From JBARDN01 sp963755705 (lineage in GTDB: Bacteria; Desulfobacterota; Binatia; Binatales; Binataceae): DNA of 64,000 nt. Numbering within the stretch: the stretch's first letter is position 1; each line of letters opens with the position of its first letter. The position numbers and the translations under genes are program-made. The stretch is taken from positions 62,001-126,000 of the forward strand of contig CAVWKW010000005.1 in assembly GCA_963755705.1 (NCBI GenBank), given 5' to 3'. Positions 54,461-61,701 of this stretch are shown piece by piece. Below the pieces are notes generated by a model that was not told where the DNA came from, ran no database searches, and saw only the letters and a program-made list of their open reading frames with translations.

Positions 54461-55312
54461 GTGATCTCGACAAATTCCAGCTTCGATCTCGATCGTTACC
54501 TCCGCGTCTCGGGCGCGACCAAACCGGAAGCGTTCGATTGGAACGCGCCGCAGCCGCGCTTGGGCGAAGAGGCGCTCTTCTGTCTTGCCTACATGATGGA
54601 TATAGAATCGCACACGATTGTCTATATGCGCGACCTGCTCTCAACCGCGATTATTCGCGAGAACGACGTCACCTCATTTCTCTCGTGCTGGGCATACGAA
54701 GAATTTTTTCATTCGCTGCTGCTTCGCAGGATACTTGCGGCGCAGGGCGTCGCGTTCGACGACCGCCGTTTCGCCGACCTGCGCAGGAGCCGCGGCCTTC
54801 TCGACAAAACTATCGTGCCGGTCGCGCGGCTGGTCTCGCGCCTGACGCGCCACTTTCCTGCGGTTCATATGACTCTCGGCGCGATCAATGAATACTCGAC
54901 GCTGACTGGCTATCAGGCTCTGATCCGTCAAACCGGCGGCGACTCGATGCACGGCCGCGAAGCCTCGCTGCTCACCACCATTTTGGAGAGAATCATCAAG
55001 GACGAACGGCGTCACTTCGCCTTTTACTACAATCAGGCGCGCCGCCGGCTGCGCGAACCCGCTGCGCAAAAGCTCACCAGCTTTCTGCTTCGCCGCTTCT
55101 GGACTCCGGTCGGAGTTTCGGTGCGCGGAGATCCCTCGATGCGGCGAGTATGCGGATTCCTGTTTCCCGACGACGGCGGCCTGCGTGATCTCGGTTCTGT
55201 CGATGCGATGACGCGGCGCCTGCCGGGGCTTGAATGGTTCAATCTGGCGCGGCGCTACGCTCAGGATAATCAACGCGCCCACGTCGCGCCGCTGAGCCCC
55301 GCTTTCACCTGA
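54461..55312 (+). CDS. Di-iron ferritin-like protein (acyl-ACP desaturase-like)
   Basis: The 283-residue helical protein has the four-helix di-iron ligand pattern: E49 (MMDIESHT), E81 with H84 (WAYEEFFHS), E144 (GAINEYST), and E182 with H185 (KDERRHFAFYY). That pattern is found in the ferritin-like superfamily, including acyl-ACP desaturases and AurF-type N-oxygenases. No single activity can be assigned. It follows the sigma/anti-sigma pair by 47 bases on the same strand and may be a target gene. The start is GTG. Confidence 0.72.
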   Translation: MISTNSSFDLDRYLRVSGATKPEAFDWNAPQPRLGEEALFCLAYMMDIESHTIVYMRDLLSTAIIRENDVTSFLSCWAYEEFFHSLLLRRILAAQGVAFDDRRFADLRRSRGLLDKTIVPVARLVSRLTRHFPAVHMTLGAINEYSTLTGYQALIRQTGGDSMHGREASLLTTILERIIKDERRHFAFYYNQARRRLREPAAQKLTSFLLRRFWTPVGVSVRGDPSMRRVCGFLFPDDGGLRDLGSVDAMTRRLPGLEWFNLARRYAQDNQRAHVAPLSPAFT

Positions 55313-55395
55313 TTTCCGCGCTAGTCTGCGCTTGCCGCGGCGCGCGAGTGCGAGTATTCCCTGCCTCAGGAGGCGTTCGCTTCGCGGAAGCATCG

Positions 55396-56166
55396 ATGTT
55401 CACCGGGATCGATCATGTCGTTATCGCGGTCGCTGATCTCGAGACTGCGATCGCAAGTTACGCGCAAGCCGGATTCGCTGTCGTGCGCGGCGGCAGGCAT
55501 AACATCGGCACACACAACGCTCTGATCGCATTCGCCGACGGTTCCTACATCGAGTTGATCGCGTTCCTCAATCCTGTTCCGGGCCATCCATGGTTCAAAG
55601 CCCTCGAGCTCGGCGGCGGCGTGACCGACTTCTGCGTGCGGACCGACGACCTTGACGCCGACGTCGCCGCATTGCGTCGTGCGGGCGCTGCGATTGGCGA
55701 TCCGTCAGCGATGACGCGCGACCGCCCCGACGGTTTCCGTCTGAGCTGGGTGCTCGCCATTCCGCAGCCTCCCTTCAACGGGCAATTGCCTTTCCTGATT
55801 AGGGACGAGACCGCACGCGATGAGCGGGTCCCGCGCGAGCGATCGCATCGCAACAGGGCTATCGGAATCGCGCGGGTAACAGTCGCCGTCGAGAATCCCG
55901 CCGCGACCAGCAGATACTACGCGCGCGTGCTGGGACGGCCTGCCGCGCCGCGCCGGCGTCTCGACCTGGATGCTTCGGGAGTGGCGTTCGCTATCGGTTC
56001 TTACGAAATCGAACTGATGGCACCCCGCAGCGAGCTCAGCCCACTCTCGCAGTGGCTGAAAGTGCGCGGTCCGTCGTTGTGGTCAGCGACCTTGCGCGCC
56101 GATGGTGGCGCGGAAACTCTCGACCATACGAAATTGCTGCGCTCCGCGCGGCTCACGGTCGAATAA
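55396..56166 (+). CDS. VOC-superfamily/glyoxalase-like protein (two-domain)
   Basis: The 256-residue protein contains two paired beta-alpha-beta-beta-beta modules. The first (1-115) includes FTGIDHVVIAVADLETAIASY and DGSYIELIAFLNP, with candidate metal ligands H7 and E59; the second (about 155-255) contains IGIARVTVAVENPAATSRYYARVLG. The family (glyoxalase_3/PF13468-like) includes dioxygenases, isomerases and resistance proteins, and the activity here is unknown. The ATG at 55396 starts the conserved part; an upstream frame to 55348 is not needed. Confidence 0.82.
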   Translation: MFTGIDHVVIAVADLETAIASYAQAGFAVVRGGRHNIGTHNALIAFADGSYIELIAFLNPVPGHPWFKALELGGGVTDFCVRTDDLDADVAALRRAGAAIGDPSAMTRDRPDGFRLSWVLAIPQPPFNGQLPFLIRDETARDERVPRERSHRNRAIGIARVTVAVENPAATSRYYARVLGRPAAPRRRLDLDASGVAFAIGSYEIELMAPRSELSPLSQWLKVRGPSLWSATLRADGGAETLDHTKLLRSARLTVE

Positions 56167-56188
56167 TCCAATCGAAGGACGCACGACG

Positions 56189-57163
56189 ATGGCGCAGCAG
56201 CAATTGAGCTTCGGCTTCACGGTCCCGCAGCGGGGCGTATTTTTTGGAATCTCATCCTGGCCCGAAATGATCGCCCTCGCCGCCGAAGCCGATCGCAATC
56301 CGCGCTTCGATTCGATCTGGGTCGGCGACAGCGTGATGGCGAAGCCGCGGCCCGAATCGATCGCGCTGCTCGGCGCGCTCGCCTCGGCCACGCGGCGCAC
56401 AAAACTTGGGGTCGGATGCATGGCAAGCTTCCCCATTCGCGATCCGATCCTGTTCGCCTATCAGTGGTCCACACTCGATCTGATTTCGCAGGGACGGATG
56501 CTGCTGGCGGTGTGCACCGGGATCGTCGCGGGCGGGGTGAGTGCGCGCGAGGGCGGAGTGTGGGGAATCACCGACGGCCAGCGCGGCAATCGGATGGCCG
56601 AGAGTATCGAAATCTGCCGTCGCCTGTGGACTGAGGACAATGTCAGCTTCACTGGCAAGTACCGCTCGTTCTCGGACGTGACGATACATCCACGCCCGGT
56701 GCAGCGCCCGTGTCCGATCTGGATCGCGGCGAATCCGCCGCCGCAGATGGCGGAAAAGCCGCTGCGCCGCGTCGCGCAAATCGCCGACGGATGGATGACA
56801 GTGAATATCTTTCCAAAACTCTTCGCCGCCAACTGGTCAAAGCTCGCCCAGTACTTGAAGGACGCGGGAAAAGATCCAGCCGCGTATCCAAACATCGCCT
56901 ACCATAACATCAACATCAATTCCGATCGCACCGCCGCGCTGGCGGAATCCAAACGCTTCCTCGACGAATACTACGGTCCGGTTTTCGCGCCGCCGATGAT
57001 CGAGGCCTGGACCGCCGCCGGCACGCCCGAGCAGTGCGCGGCCAGCCTGCGCGAACTTGCCAAAGACGGCGCAAAGTCCATCACGCTGCGCATTACCGGA
57101 TGGGATCAGGAAGGCCAGTACGAGCGACTGGTGAATGAAGTCCTACCACGTGTTGATCTCTAG
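56189..57163 (+). CDS. LLM-class flavin-dependent oxidoreductase
   Basis: The 324-residue TIM-barrel protein matches bacterial luciferase-like monooxygenases and F420-dependent oxidoreductases: LSFGFTVPQRGVFFG, FDSIWVGDSVMAKPRPESIALLGALASAT, DLISQGRMLLAVCTGI, PCPIWIAANPPPQMAEKPLRRVAQIADGWM. FMN and F420 users cannot be separated by eye. It follows the VOC gene by 22 bases and precedes cobB/cbiA on the same strand. Confidence 0.88.
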   Translation: MAQQQLSFGFTVPQRGVFFGISSWPEMIALAAEADRNPRFDSIWVGDSVMAKPRPESIALLGALASATRRTKLGVGCMASFPIRDPILFAYQWSTLDLISQGRMLLAVCTGIVAGGVSAREGGVWGITDGQRGNRMAESIEICRRLWTEDNVSFTGKYRSFSDVTIHPRPVQRPCPIWIAANPPPQMAEKPLRRVAQIADGWMTVNIFPKLFAANWSKLAQYLKDAGKDPAAYPNIAYHNININSDRTAALAESKRFLDEYYGPVFAPPMIEAWTAAGTPEQCAASLRELAKDGAKSITLRITGWDQEGQYERLVNEVLPRVDL

Positions 57164-57207
57164 GGCTGCTCTTTCGCGCCGCGCAAAAGTGTAAGATCGA
57201 CCGCGCG

Positions 57208-58620
57208 ATGGCGTCTCACTTCAACTTGCCGCGGATCGTGATCGCCGCGACCGCCAGCGGTGTCGGAAAGACCACCGTTACGGTCGGACTGATCGCGGCG
57301 CTGCGCTCGCGTGGACTGCGCGTCAGCGCGTTTAAGTGCGGGCCCGATTACTTGGACCCGACTTATCACGCGCGCGTACTCGGACGGCCGTCGCAAAATC
57401 TCGATTCATGGATGATGGGCCGCGACGCGATTTTCACAACCCTTGCGCACGCCGCGCGAGACACCGATATCGCGGTCATCGAGGGGATGATGGGGCTGTT
57501 CGACGGAACGACGCCCACCAGCGACGAAGGTTCCACCGCGGAGATCGCGAAGTGGCTCGACGCTCCGGTGATCCTCGTGCTCGACGCCTCTGGAATCGCG
57601 CGCACGGTCTGCGCGGTCGCGGCGGGTTTCGCGCGCCTGGACCCCGCGGTCCGCATCGCAGGATTGATCTGCAATCGCGTCGGCGGACAGGGGCATCTCG
57701 CTTTGCTTCGTCAGGCACGGCCCGAGGTTCCTGTCCTGGGCGGCTTCCCTGACCAGCCCGAGATTGCTTTTCCGGAACGTCATCTGGGGCTTTTGAGCGC
57801 AACTGAGACCGCTGTGCCGGACGAACTGTTCTCCGCGTGGGCGGAGCTTGCGGCCGAGTGGGTTGACCTCGACGCAATAATCGCGATCGCACGCGCGGCG
57901 CCTCCGCTCGCGATTCCACTTTCTTCCGAGCGCCGCGAGCATTCGCATCCGCGATGCCGAATCGCGATCGCATACGATGAAGCATTCCACTTCTACTACG
58001 ACGACAATCTTCGCCGGCTCGAGGAACTTGGCGCGGAACTGATCCGCTTCTCGCCCTGCCACGACTCCGCGCTCCCGGCGGCCGACGGCCTATACTTCGG
58101 CGGTGGCTATCCGGAAGCGCACGCGAGCGCGCTGGCGGAAAACCTCGCGATGCTGTCGGAAGTTCGCGCATTCGCGGCGCGCGGCGGACCGATATACGCG
58201 GAGTGCGGCGGCCTGATGTATCTGTGCGAGGCAATCCGCACCCTCGAGGGAGAGCAGTGGCCGATGGCGGCCGTGGTGCCGGGCGTCGCCGTGATGCAAC
58301 CGGGCTTGCAGGCTCTTGGATACGTCGAGGTCGAGACGTGTGCGGAAACAATTCTCGGACCGGCAGGAACACGCTTTCGCGGACATCAGTTCCGCTACTC
58401 GACCCTCGAGGACTCCGGCAGTTCCATTCAGACGAGCCGCAGCTACCGGGTGACTCCGCGATGGGGCCGCGGCGCATTCGACGAGGGTTTCACCTCCGGC
58501 AGCGTGCTGGCCAGCTATGTCCACGGGCATTGGGCGTCGAATCCGGAAATCGCGCGCGGCCTGGTCACAGCGTGCGAAGATTTCCGGAAGATTCAGCCGC
58601 TGCGCAAGACACACGGCTAA
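57208..58620 (+). CDS. cobB: Cobyrinic/hydrogenobyrinic acid a,c-diamide synthase CobB/CbiA
   Basis: The 470-residue glutamine amidotransferase amidates the a and c acetate side chains of the corrin ring. It shows the P-loop IAATASGVGKTTVTVGLIAALR, FKCGPDYLDPTYH, VIEGMMGLFDG, and a C-terminal class I glutaminase domain with nucleophile cysteine in IYAECGGLMYLCEAI and the histidine in SYVHGHW. YFGGGYPEAHA is diagnostic of CobB/CbiA. CobQ, the next amidotransferase of the pathway, is at 10796, far from this gene. HemQ follows 21 bases downstream. Confidence 0.95.
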   Translation: MASHFNLPRIVIAATASGVGKTTVTVGLIAALRSRGLRVSAFKCGPDYLDPTYHARVLGRPSQNLDSWMMGRDAIFTTLAHAARDTDIAVIEGMMGLFDGTTPTSDEGSTAEIAKWLDAPVILVLDASGIARTVCAVAAGFARLDPAVRIAGLICNRVGGQGHLALLRQARPEVPVLGGFPDQPEIAFPERHLGLLSATETAVPDELFSAWAELAAEWVDLDAIIAIARAAPPLAIPLSSERREHSHPRCRIAIAYDEAFHFYYDDNLRRLEELGAELIRFSPCHDSALPAADGLYFGGGYPEAHASALAENLAMLSEVRAFAARGGPIYAECGGLMYLCEAIRTLEGEQWPMAAVVPGVAVMQPGLQALGYVEVETCAETILGPAGTRFRGHQFRYSTLEDSGSSIQTSRSYRVTPRWGRGAFDEGFTSGSVLASYVHGHWASNPEIARGLVTACEDFRKIQPLRKTHG

Positions 58621-58641
58621 AAAGAATCTAGGATTCGATCC

Positions 58642-59493
58642 ATGAAGACCGATGATTCCTCCGGCCCGGCGAGCCATCGTGAGGATCCGCCCGCCGCTCC
58701 GCTGACGCTCGAAGGTTTCAGCATCCTTCATCAGATGTTCCGAATCCGGCGCGCGCCGTGGCGAGCGCTCGCGGCGCCGGAGCGCGCCAGTATTGCGCAG
58801 GAAGCATCGGCCGCGCTCGGCCAGATGGGCGAACGCGAAGACGGCGAGTCCGCGGCGTTCGCTCAGCTCGGGCACAAGGGCGATCTGCTTCTGGTGCATT
58901 TCCGCCGCAGCTTCGACGATCTGGTCGAAGCGCAAACCGCCATCGGCAAACTCAGACTCAGCGATTATCTGGAGCCGACCACCTCGTACGTATCGATGAT
59001 CGAAATCGGACTCTACGAGGCGACGGTTGCGCTGCATGCTCGCCTGGCAGCGCAAAATGTCCGTCCCCGAACCCCTCAATGGAATCGCGAAGTCGAAGCC
59101 GAAGTCGCCTCGCAGCGACAGAAAATTTCGCCGCGGCTCTATCCGAAAATTCCGCCGCGCCGCTACCTGTGTTTTTATCCGATGGATAAAAAACGCGACG
59201 GCGCCGACAATTGGTACCGGCTCGCGATGGACGATCGGCGCCGCCTGATGCATGAGCACGGATTGGTCGGGCGGCGCTTCGCCGGCGAAGTCACGCAGGT
59301 TATTTCGGGCTCGATCGGTTTCGACGATTGGGAATGGGGCGTCGATCTGTTCGCCGATGATCCGCTCGTTTTCAAAAGGCTGGTTTACGAGATGCGTTTC
59401 GATGAAGCGAGCGCGGCGTACGCGAAGTTCGGTCCGTTCTATGTCGGGATCAGAATCGCGCCCGCGGAAATTGAAAAAATCTTAGTGACCTGA
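58642..59493 (+). CDS. hemQ: Coproheme decarboxylase HemQ (chlorite dismutase family)
   Basis: The 283-residue heme protein catalyses the last step of the coproporphyrin-dependent heme pathway, coproheme III to protoheme. It has the HemQ signatures YVSMIEIGLYE, PRRYLCFYPMDKKRDG (catalytic tyrosine Y179), LMHEHGLVGR (H206 as proximal heme ligand), ISGSIGFDDWEWGVDLFADD and LVYEMRFDEASAAYAKFG. An extra polar N-terminal segment of about 25 residues precedes the fold. It directly follows cobB/cbiA, so two tetrapyrrole genes are adjacent. Confidence 0.9.
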   Translation: MKTDDSSGPASHREDPPAAPLTLEGFSILHQMFRIRRAPWRALAAPERASIAQEASAALGQMGEREDGESAAFAQLGHKGDLLLVHFRRSFDDLVEAQTAIGKLRLSDYLEPTTSYVSMIEIGLYEATVALHARLAAQNVRPRTPQWNREVEAEVASQRQKISPRLYPKIPPRRYLCFYPMDKKRDGADNWYRLAMDDRRRLMHEHGLVGRRFAGEVTQVISGSIGFDDWEWGVDLFADDPLVFKRLVYEMRFDEASAAYAKFGPFYVGIRIAPAEIEKILVT

Positions 59494-59531
59494 AAGAGTT
59501 CGGTTCGGCGACGACACGAAGGAGATCCTTG

Positions 59532-60620
59532 ATGATTACCTCAGGCGACGATTTTCCCATTCACCAGACGCCAGAACCGGTTCAGCAGGTGTTCACCAGT
59601 GACCGGAATTTCTACGACCGCTTTTTCTTCAACGGATATTGGCGCGAAGGCGAGCCGTACTTCGCGGTCGCGATGGGAATCTATCCCAACGTCGGCATCA
59701 TCGACGCGTCGATCAACGTCATCTGGGCGGGCGTTCAGCATTGCGTGCGCGCCTCGCGGGTGCTTGGCGCCGATCGGATGGACACCAGGGTCGGCCCGAT
59801 CTCGATCGAGATCGTGCATCCGATGCGTGCGATACGGTTGCGCGTCGATCATCCTGAAATTAAAGCCGACCTGACGTTTGAGGCTCGCGCGATGCCGATC
59901 GAGGAACCGCGATTTTCGCGCCGCACGGGCGCGCGGATGATGTTCGACATCACGCGTTTCACGCAGCACGGCGGCTACAGCGGATCTTTGACGGTCGCCG
60001 GACGCAAGTTCGACGCGAATCCCGCCCGGGTCTGGGGCTCGCGTGATCGCTCGTGGGGCGTGCGTAATATCGGCCCGCAGGATCCAGCCGGGGTTCCCAA
60101 CACCGACCCACCACAGTTTTTCTGGCTATGGTCGCCGAACAATTTCGAAAACCTGTGCACTCATTTTGACGTGAACGAAAATTCCGACGGCTCCAGGTGG
60201 CATCAGTTCGGCGCGATCGCGAAAGCCGACACCGCCGCGCCGATCGAAGTTGCGAGCGCCGTGGATTGGAAAGTGAACTATCTTCCCGGCACGCGCCACG
60301 CCCGGGAAGCTGAAATTATCCTGCGCACCGCCGGCGGTGAGCAGCGCGTCGAGCTACAAACCATCTACAATTTCTATATGCAGGGGATTGGCTACGGCCA
60401 TCCGAAGTGGGGACACGGGATGTACGTCGGCGCCAACGTCTCGGAGTACGAGTCGTTCAAGCTGGCCGAGGTCGATCAGTCGCAGCAGCTCTTCCAGCAC
60501 ATCCAGGCAGTATGCCGCGCCAAGCTCGGCGCGAGTGAGGGCATGGGTATCCTCGAGATGCTGATCATCGGCCCGCACGCACCCAGCGGACTGAAGAGCA
60601 TGCTCGACATGCATAGGTAG
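59532..60620 (+). CDS. Conserved protein of unknown function (DUF7064/7065-like)
   Basis: The 362-residue protein has no recognised enzyme motif. It is beta-rich and carries distinctive tracts: FFNGYWREGEPYFAVAMGIYPNVG, RVWGSRDRSWGVRNIG, FFWLWSPNNFENLCTHFDVNENSDG and GIGYGHPKWGHGMYVG. These recall lipocalin-like/hydroxyneurosporene-synthase-type two-domain proteins common in actinobacteria and uncultured lineages; the match is from memory. The ATG at 59532 follows GAAGGAGATC. It comes 38 bases after hemQ on the same strand and is convergent with the selenoprotein gene. Confidence 0.65.
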   Translation: MITSGDDFPIHQTPEPVQQVFTSDRNFYDRFFFNGYWREGEPYFAVAMGIYPNVGIIDASINVIWAGVQHCVRASRVLGADRMDTRVGPISIEIVHPMRAIRLRVDHPEIKADLTFEARAMPIEEPRFSRRTGARMMFDITRFTQHGGYSGSLTVAGRKFDANPARVWGSRDRSWGVRNIGPQDPAGVPNTDPPQFFWLWSPNNFENLCTHFDVNENSDGSRWHQFGAIAKADTAAPIEVASAVDWKVNYLPGTRHAREAEIILRTAGGEQRVELQTIYNFYMQGIGYGHPKWGHGMYVGANVSEYESFKLAEVDQSQQLFQHIQAVCRAKLGASEGMGILEMLIIGPHAPSGLKSMLDMHR

Positions 60621-60643
60621 CGAAGCCTCGCGCCCGCGCGAAG

Positions 60644-60949
60644 CTATTTGCGCAGCTTGCCGAGCACGCGGTTCACAATGCCCGCGGGCTGCGGCGGCTC
60701 CTCCGGGGCCGACGGCGCGCGTCCGTCGCGAAGCGCCTCGAAGGTTTCTTCGACTTCGTCGTCGAGCGGGAAGCGGCCGCTTTGCGCTTTCGAAAAGATC
60801 AGACGCCCGTTAACGAGAACGTCGAACTGTCCCGACTTTCCAGCTTTGATTACCGTGTCTTCGCCGAATCGATCTGTGAGCGAGGCGGCCAGACTGGCCG
60901 CGCGTGGCTTATAGCCTCAGGCTGAGCAGTAAAGAATTTGGGTTGCCAT
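60644..60949 (-). CDS. SelW/Rdx-family selenoprotein with in-frame UGA (Sec11)
   Basis: Reading from ATG 60949, codons 8-11 give Cys-Ser-Ala-UGA, a CxxU redox motif. The frame stays open for 90 more codons to TAG at 60644, giving 101 residues counting Sec. The downstream part fits the Rdx (SelW/SelT/SelH) thioredoxin-like family: GYKPRAASLAASLTDRFGED, GKSGQFDVLVNGRLIFSK, SGRFPLDDEVEETFEALRDG. A hairpin follows the UGA (complement 60885-60901). If UGA were a stop, the product would have ten residues and the family-like sequence would go untranslated. selA, selB, selD and tRNA-Sec are not in the window, so Sec decoding cannot be confirmed here. Confidence 0.8.
60885..60901 (-). promoter_or_regulatory. 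Candidate bacterial SECIS hairpin
   Basis: On the minus strand GCGGCC-AGTCT-GGCCGC folds as a six-base-pair stem (eight if the loop closes to one base). It starts 16 bases after the UGA. The loop contains a GU 23-24 bases after the UGA, within the distance range reported for bacterial SECIS elements, and the CAGUCUG apex recalls the E. coli fdhF element (GCAGGUCUGC). Confidence 0.6.
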
Positions 60950-60992
60950 GATGCAAGCGTAAGCCCACCGGCGCGCCGATTCAATTCGCCAG

Positions 60993-61556
60993 CTACTTGC
61001 CGTTGGGCAGATCGACGAACACGGCGGCGGCCACGACGGACGACCATAGCCCGTCGCGATCGCCGATCGCGGATTGGGTGACGTTGCGCGTCTTCACGAT
61101 TTTATCGGACACGCGCCACACGTCCTTGCGCTCGTCGTAGCTTGCATTGGGATCGAAATCGACCCCCAGGATCGTCGCCAGCATCTGCGCCGCAAGGTCT
61201 TCGGCGTAATCTCCCGCCTTCTGGTCGGTCTCGCCAAAGCTGTGATGCTCCGACAGGTAGCCGTATTGATCGGGATTTGCGGGAACCGCAACCCCGACCG
61301 AGGCCGCGATCAGACGATGCGGCTCGTTGGTCGCATTCTCGCTCATCACCGCAAACACGATCTGGCCCGAGCTCAAATATTTGAGTCCTTCCTGCTGGCT
61401 CAGCATCTTGCATCGCGGCGGGAAGATCGATTTGACCCGCACCAGGTTGAATTCGGCGATTCCGGCGGAACGCAGCGACATCTCGAACGAGGTCAGCTTC
61501 TCGCGATGCTTGCCCACGCCCTTGGTCAAAAATACGCCTTTTGGCAGCGGCCCCAT
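60993..61556 (-). CDS. pdaD: Pyruvoyl-dependent arginine decarboxylase
   Basis: The 187-residue proenzyme makes agmatine from arginine for polyamine synthesis. The family pattern is clear: LTKGVGKHREKLTSFEMSLR, AGIAEFNLVRVKSIFPP, SGQIVFAVMSENATNEPHR, and YGYLSEHHSFGETDQKAGDYAEDLA. Self-cleavage produces a pyruvoyl group from the serine of this region (S43). The preceding residue, usually Ser or Thr in characterised members, is Lys (K42). No other polyamine gene is adjacent. GGAGAA lies upstream of the ATG. Confidence 0.9.
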   Translation of the reverse strand: MGPLPKGVFLTKGVGKHREKLTSFEMSLRSAGIAEFNLVRVKSIFPPRCKMLSQQEGLKYLSSGQIVFAVMSENATNEPHRLIAASVGVAVPANPDQYGYLSEHHSFGETDQKAGDYAEDLAAQMLATILGVDFDPNASYDERKDVWRVSDKIVKTRNVTQSAIGDRDGLWSSVVAAAVFVDLPNGK

Positions 61557-61701
61557 CGGTTCTGATTCTCCACAAGACCGCGGTGGCGCCGCGGCGTATT
61601 GGTTTAACCATCCCGTGCGGCGCGTGCCGGTATCGCAGGAAGACGCACCGCATGAACGAAAATCGCAATCGTTTTATACAATCGCGCCCCGGCGCGCTAC
61701 C

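Noticed and set aside
60621..60643. Possible bidirectional terminator between the convergent genes (TCGCGC-CC-GCGCGA)
   Set aside because: The loop is only two bases and there is no T-run on either side.
60917..60919. UGA as a simple nonsense mutation in a SelW-like pseudogene
   Set aside because: The remainder of the frame is intact, the UGA sits exactly at the redox position and a suitable hairpin follows; decay would be expected to hit elsewhere as well.
61102..61668. 188-codon frame starting MRFSFMRC
   Set aside because: It is an antisense-frame shadow of the arginine decarboxylase: it overlaps that gene in another frame and has an arginine-rich composition.
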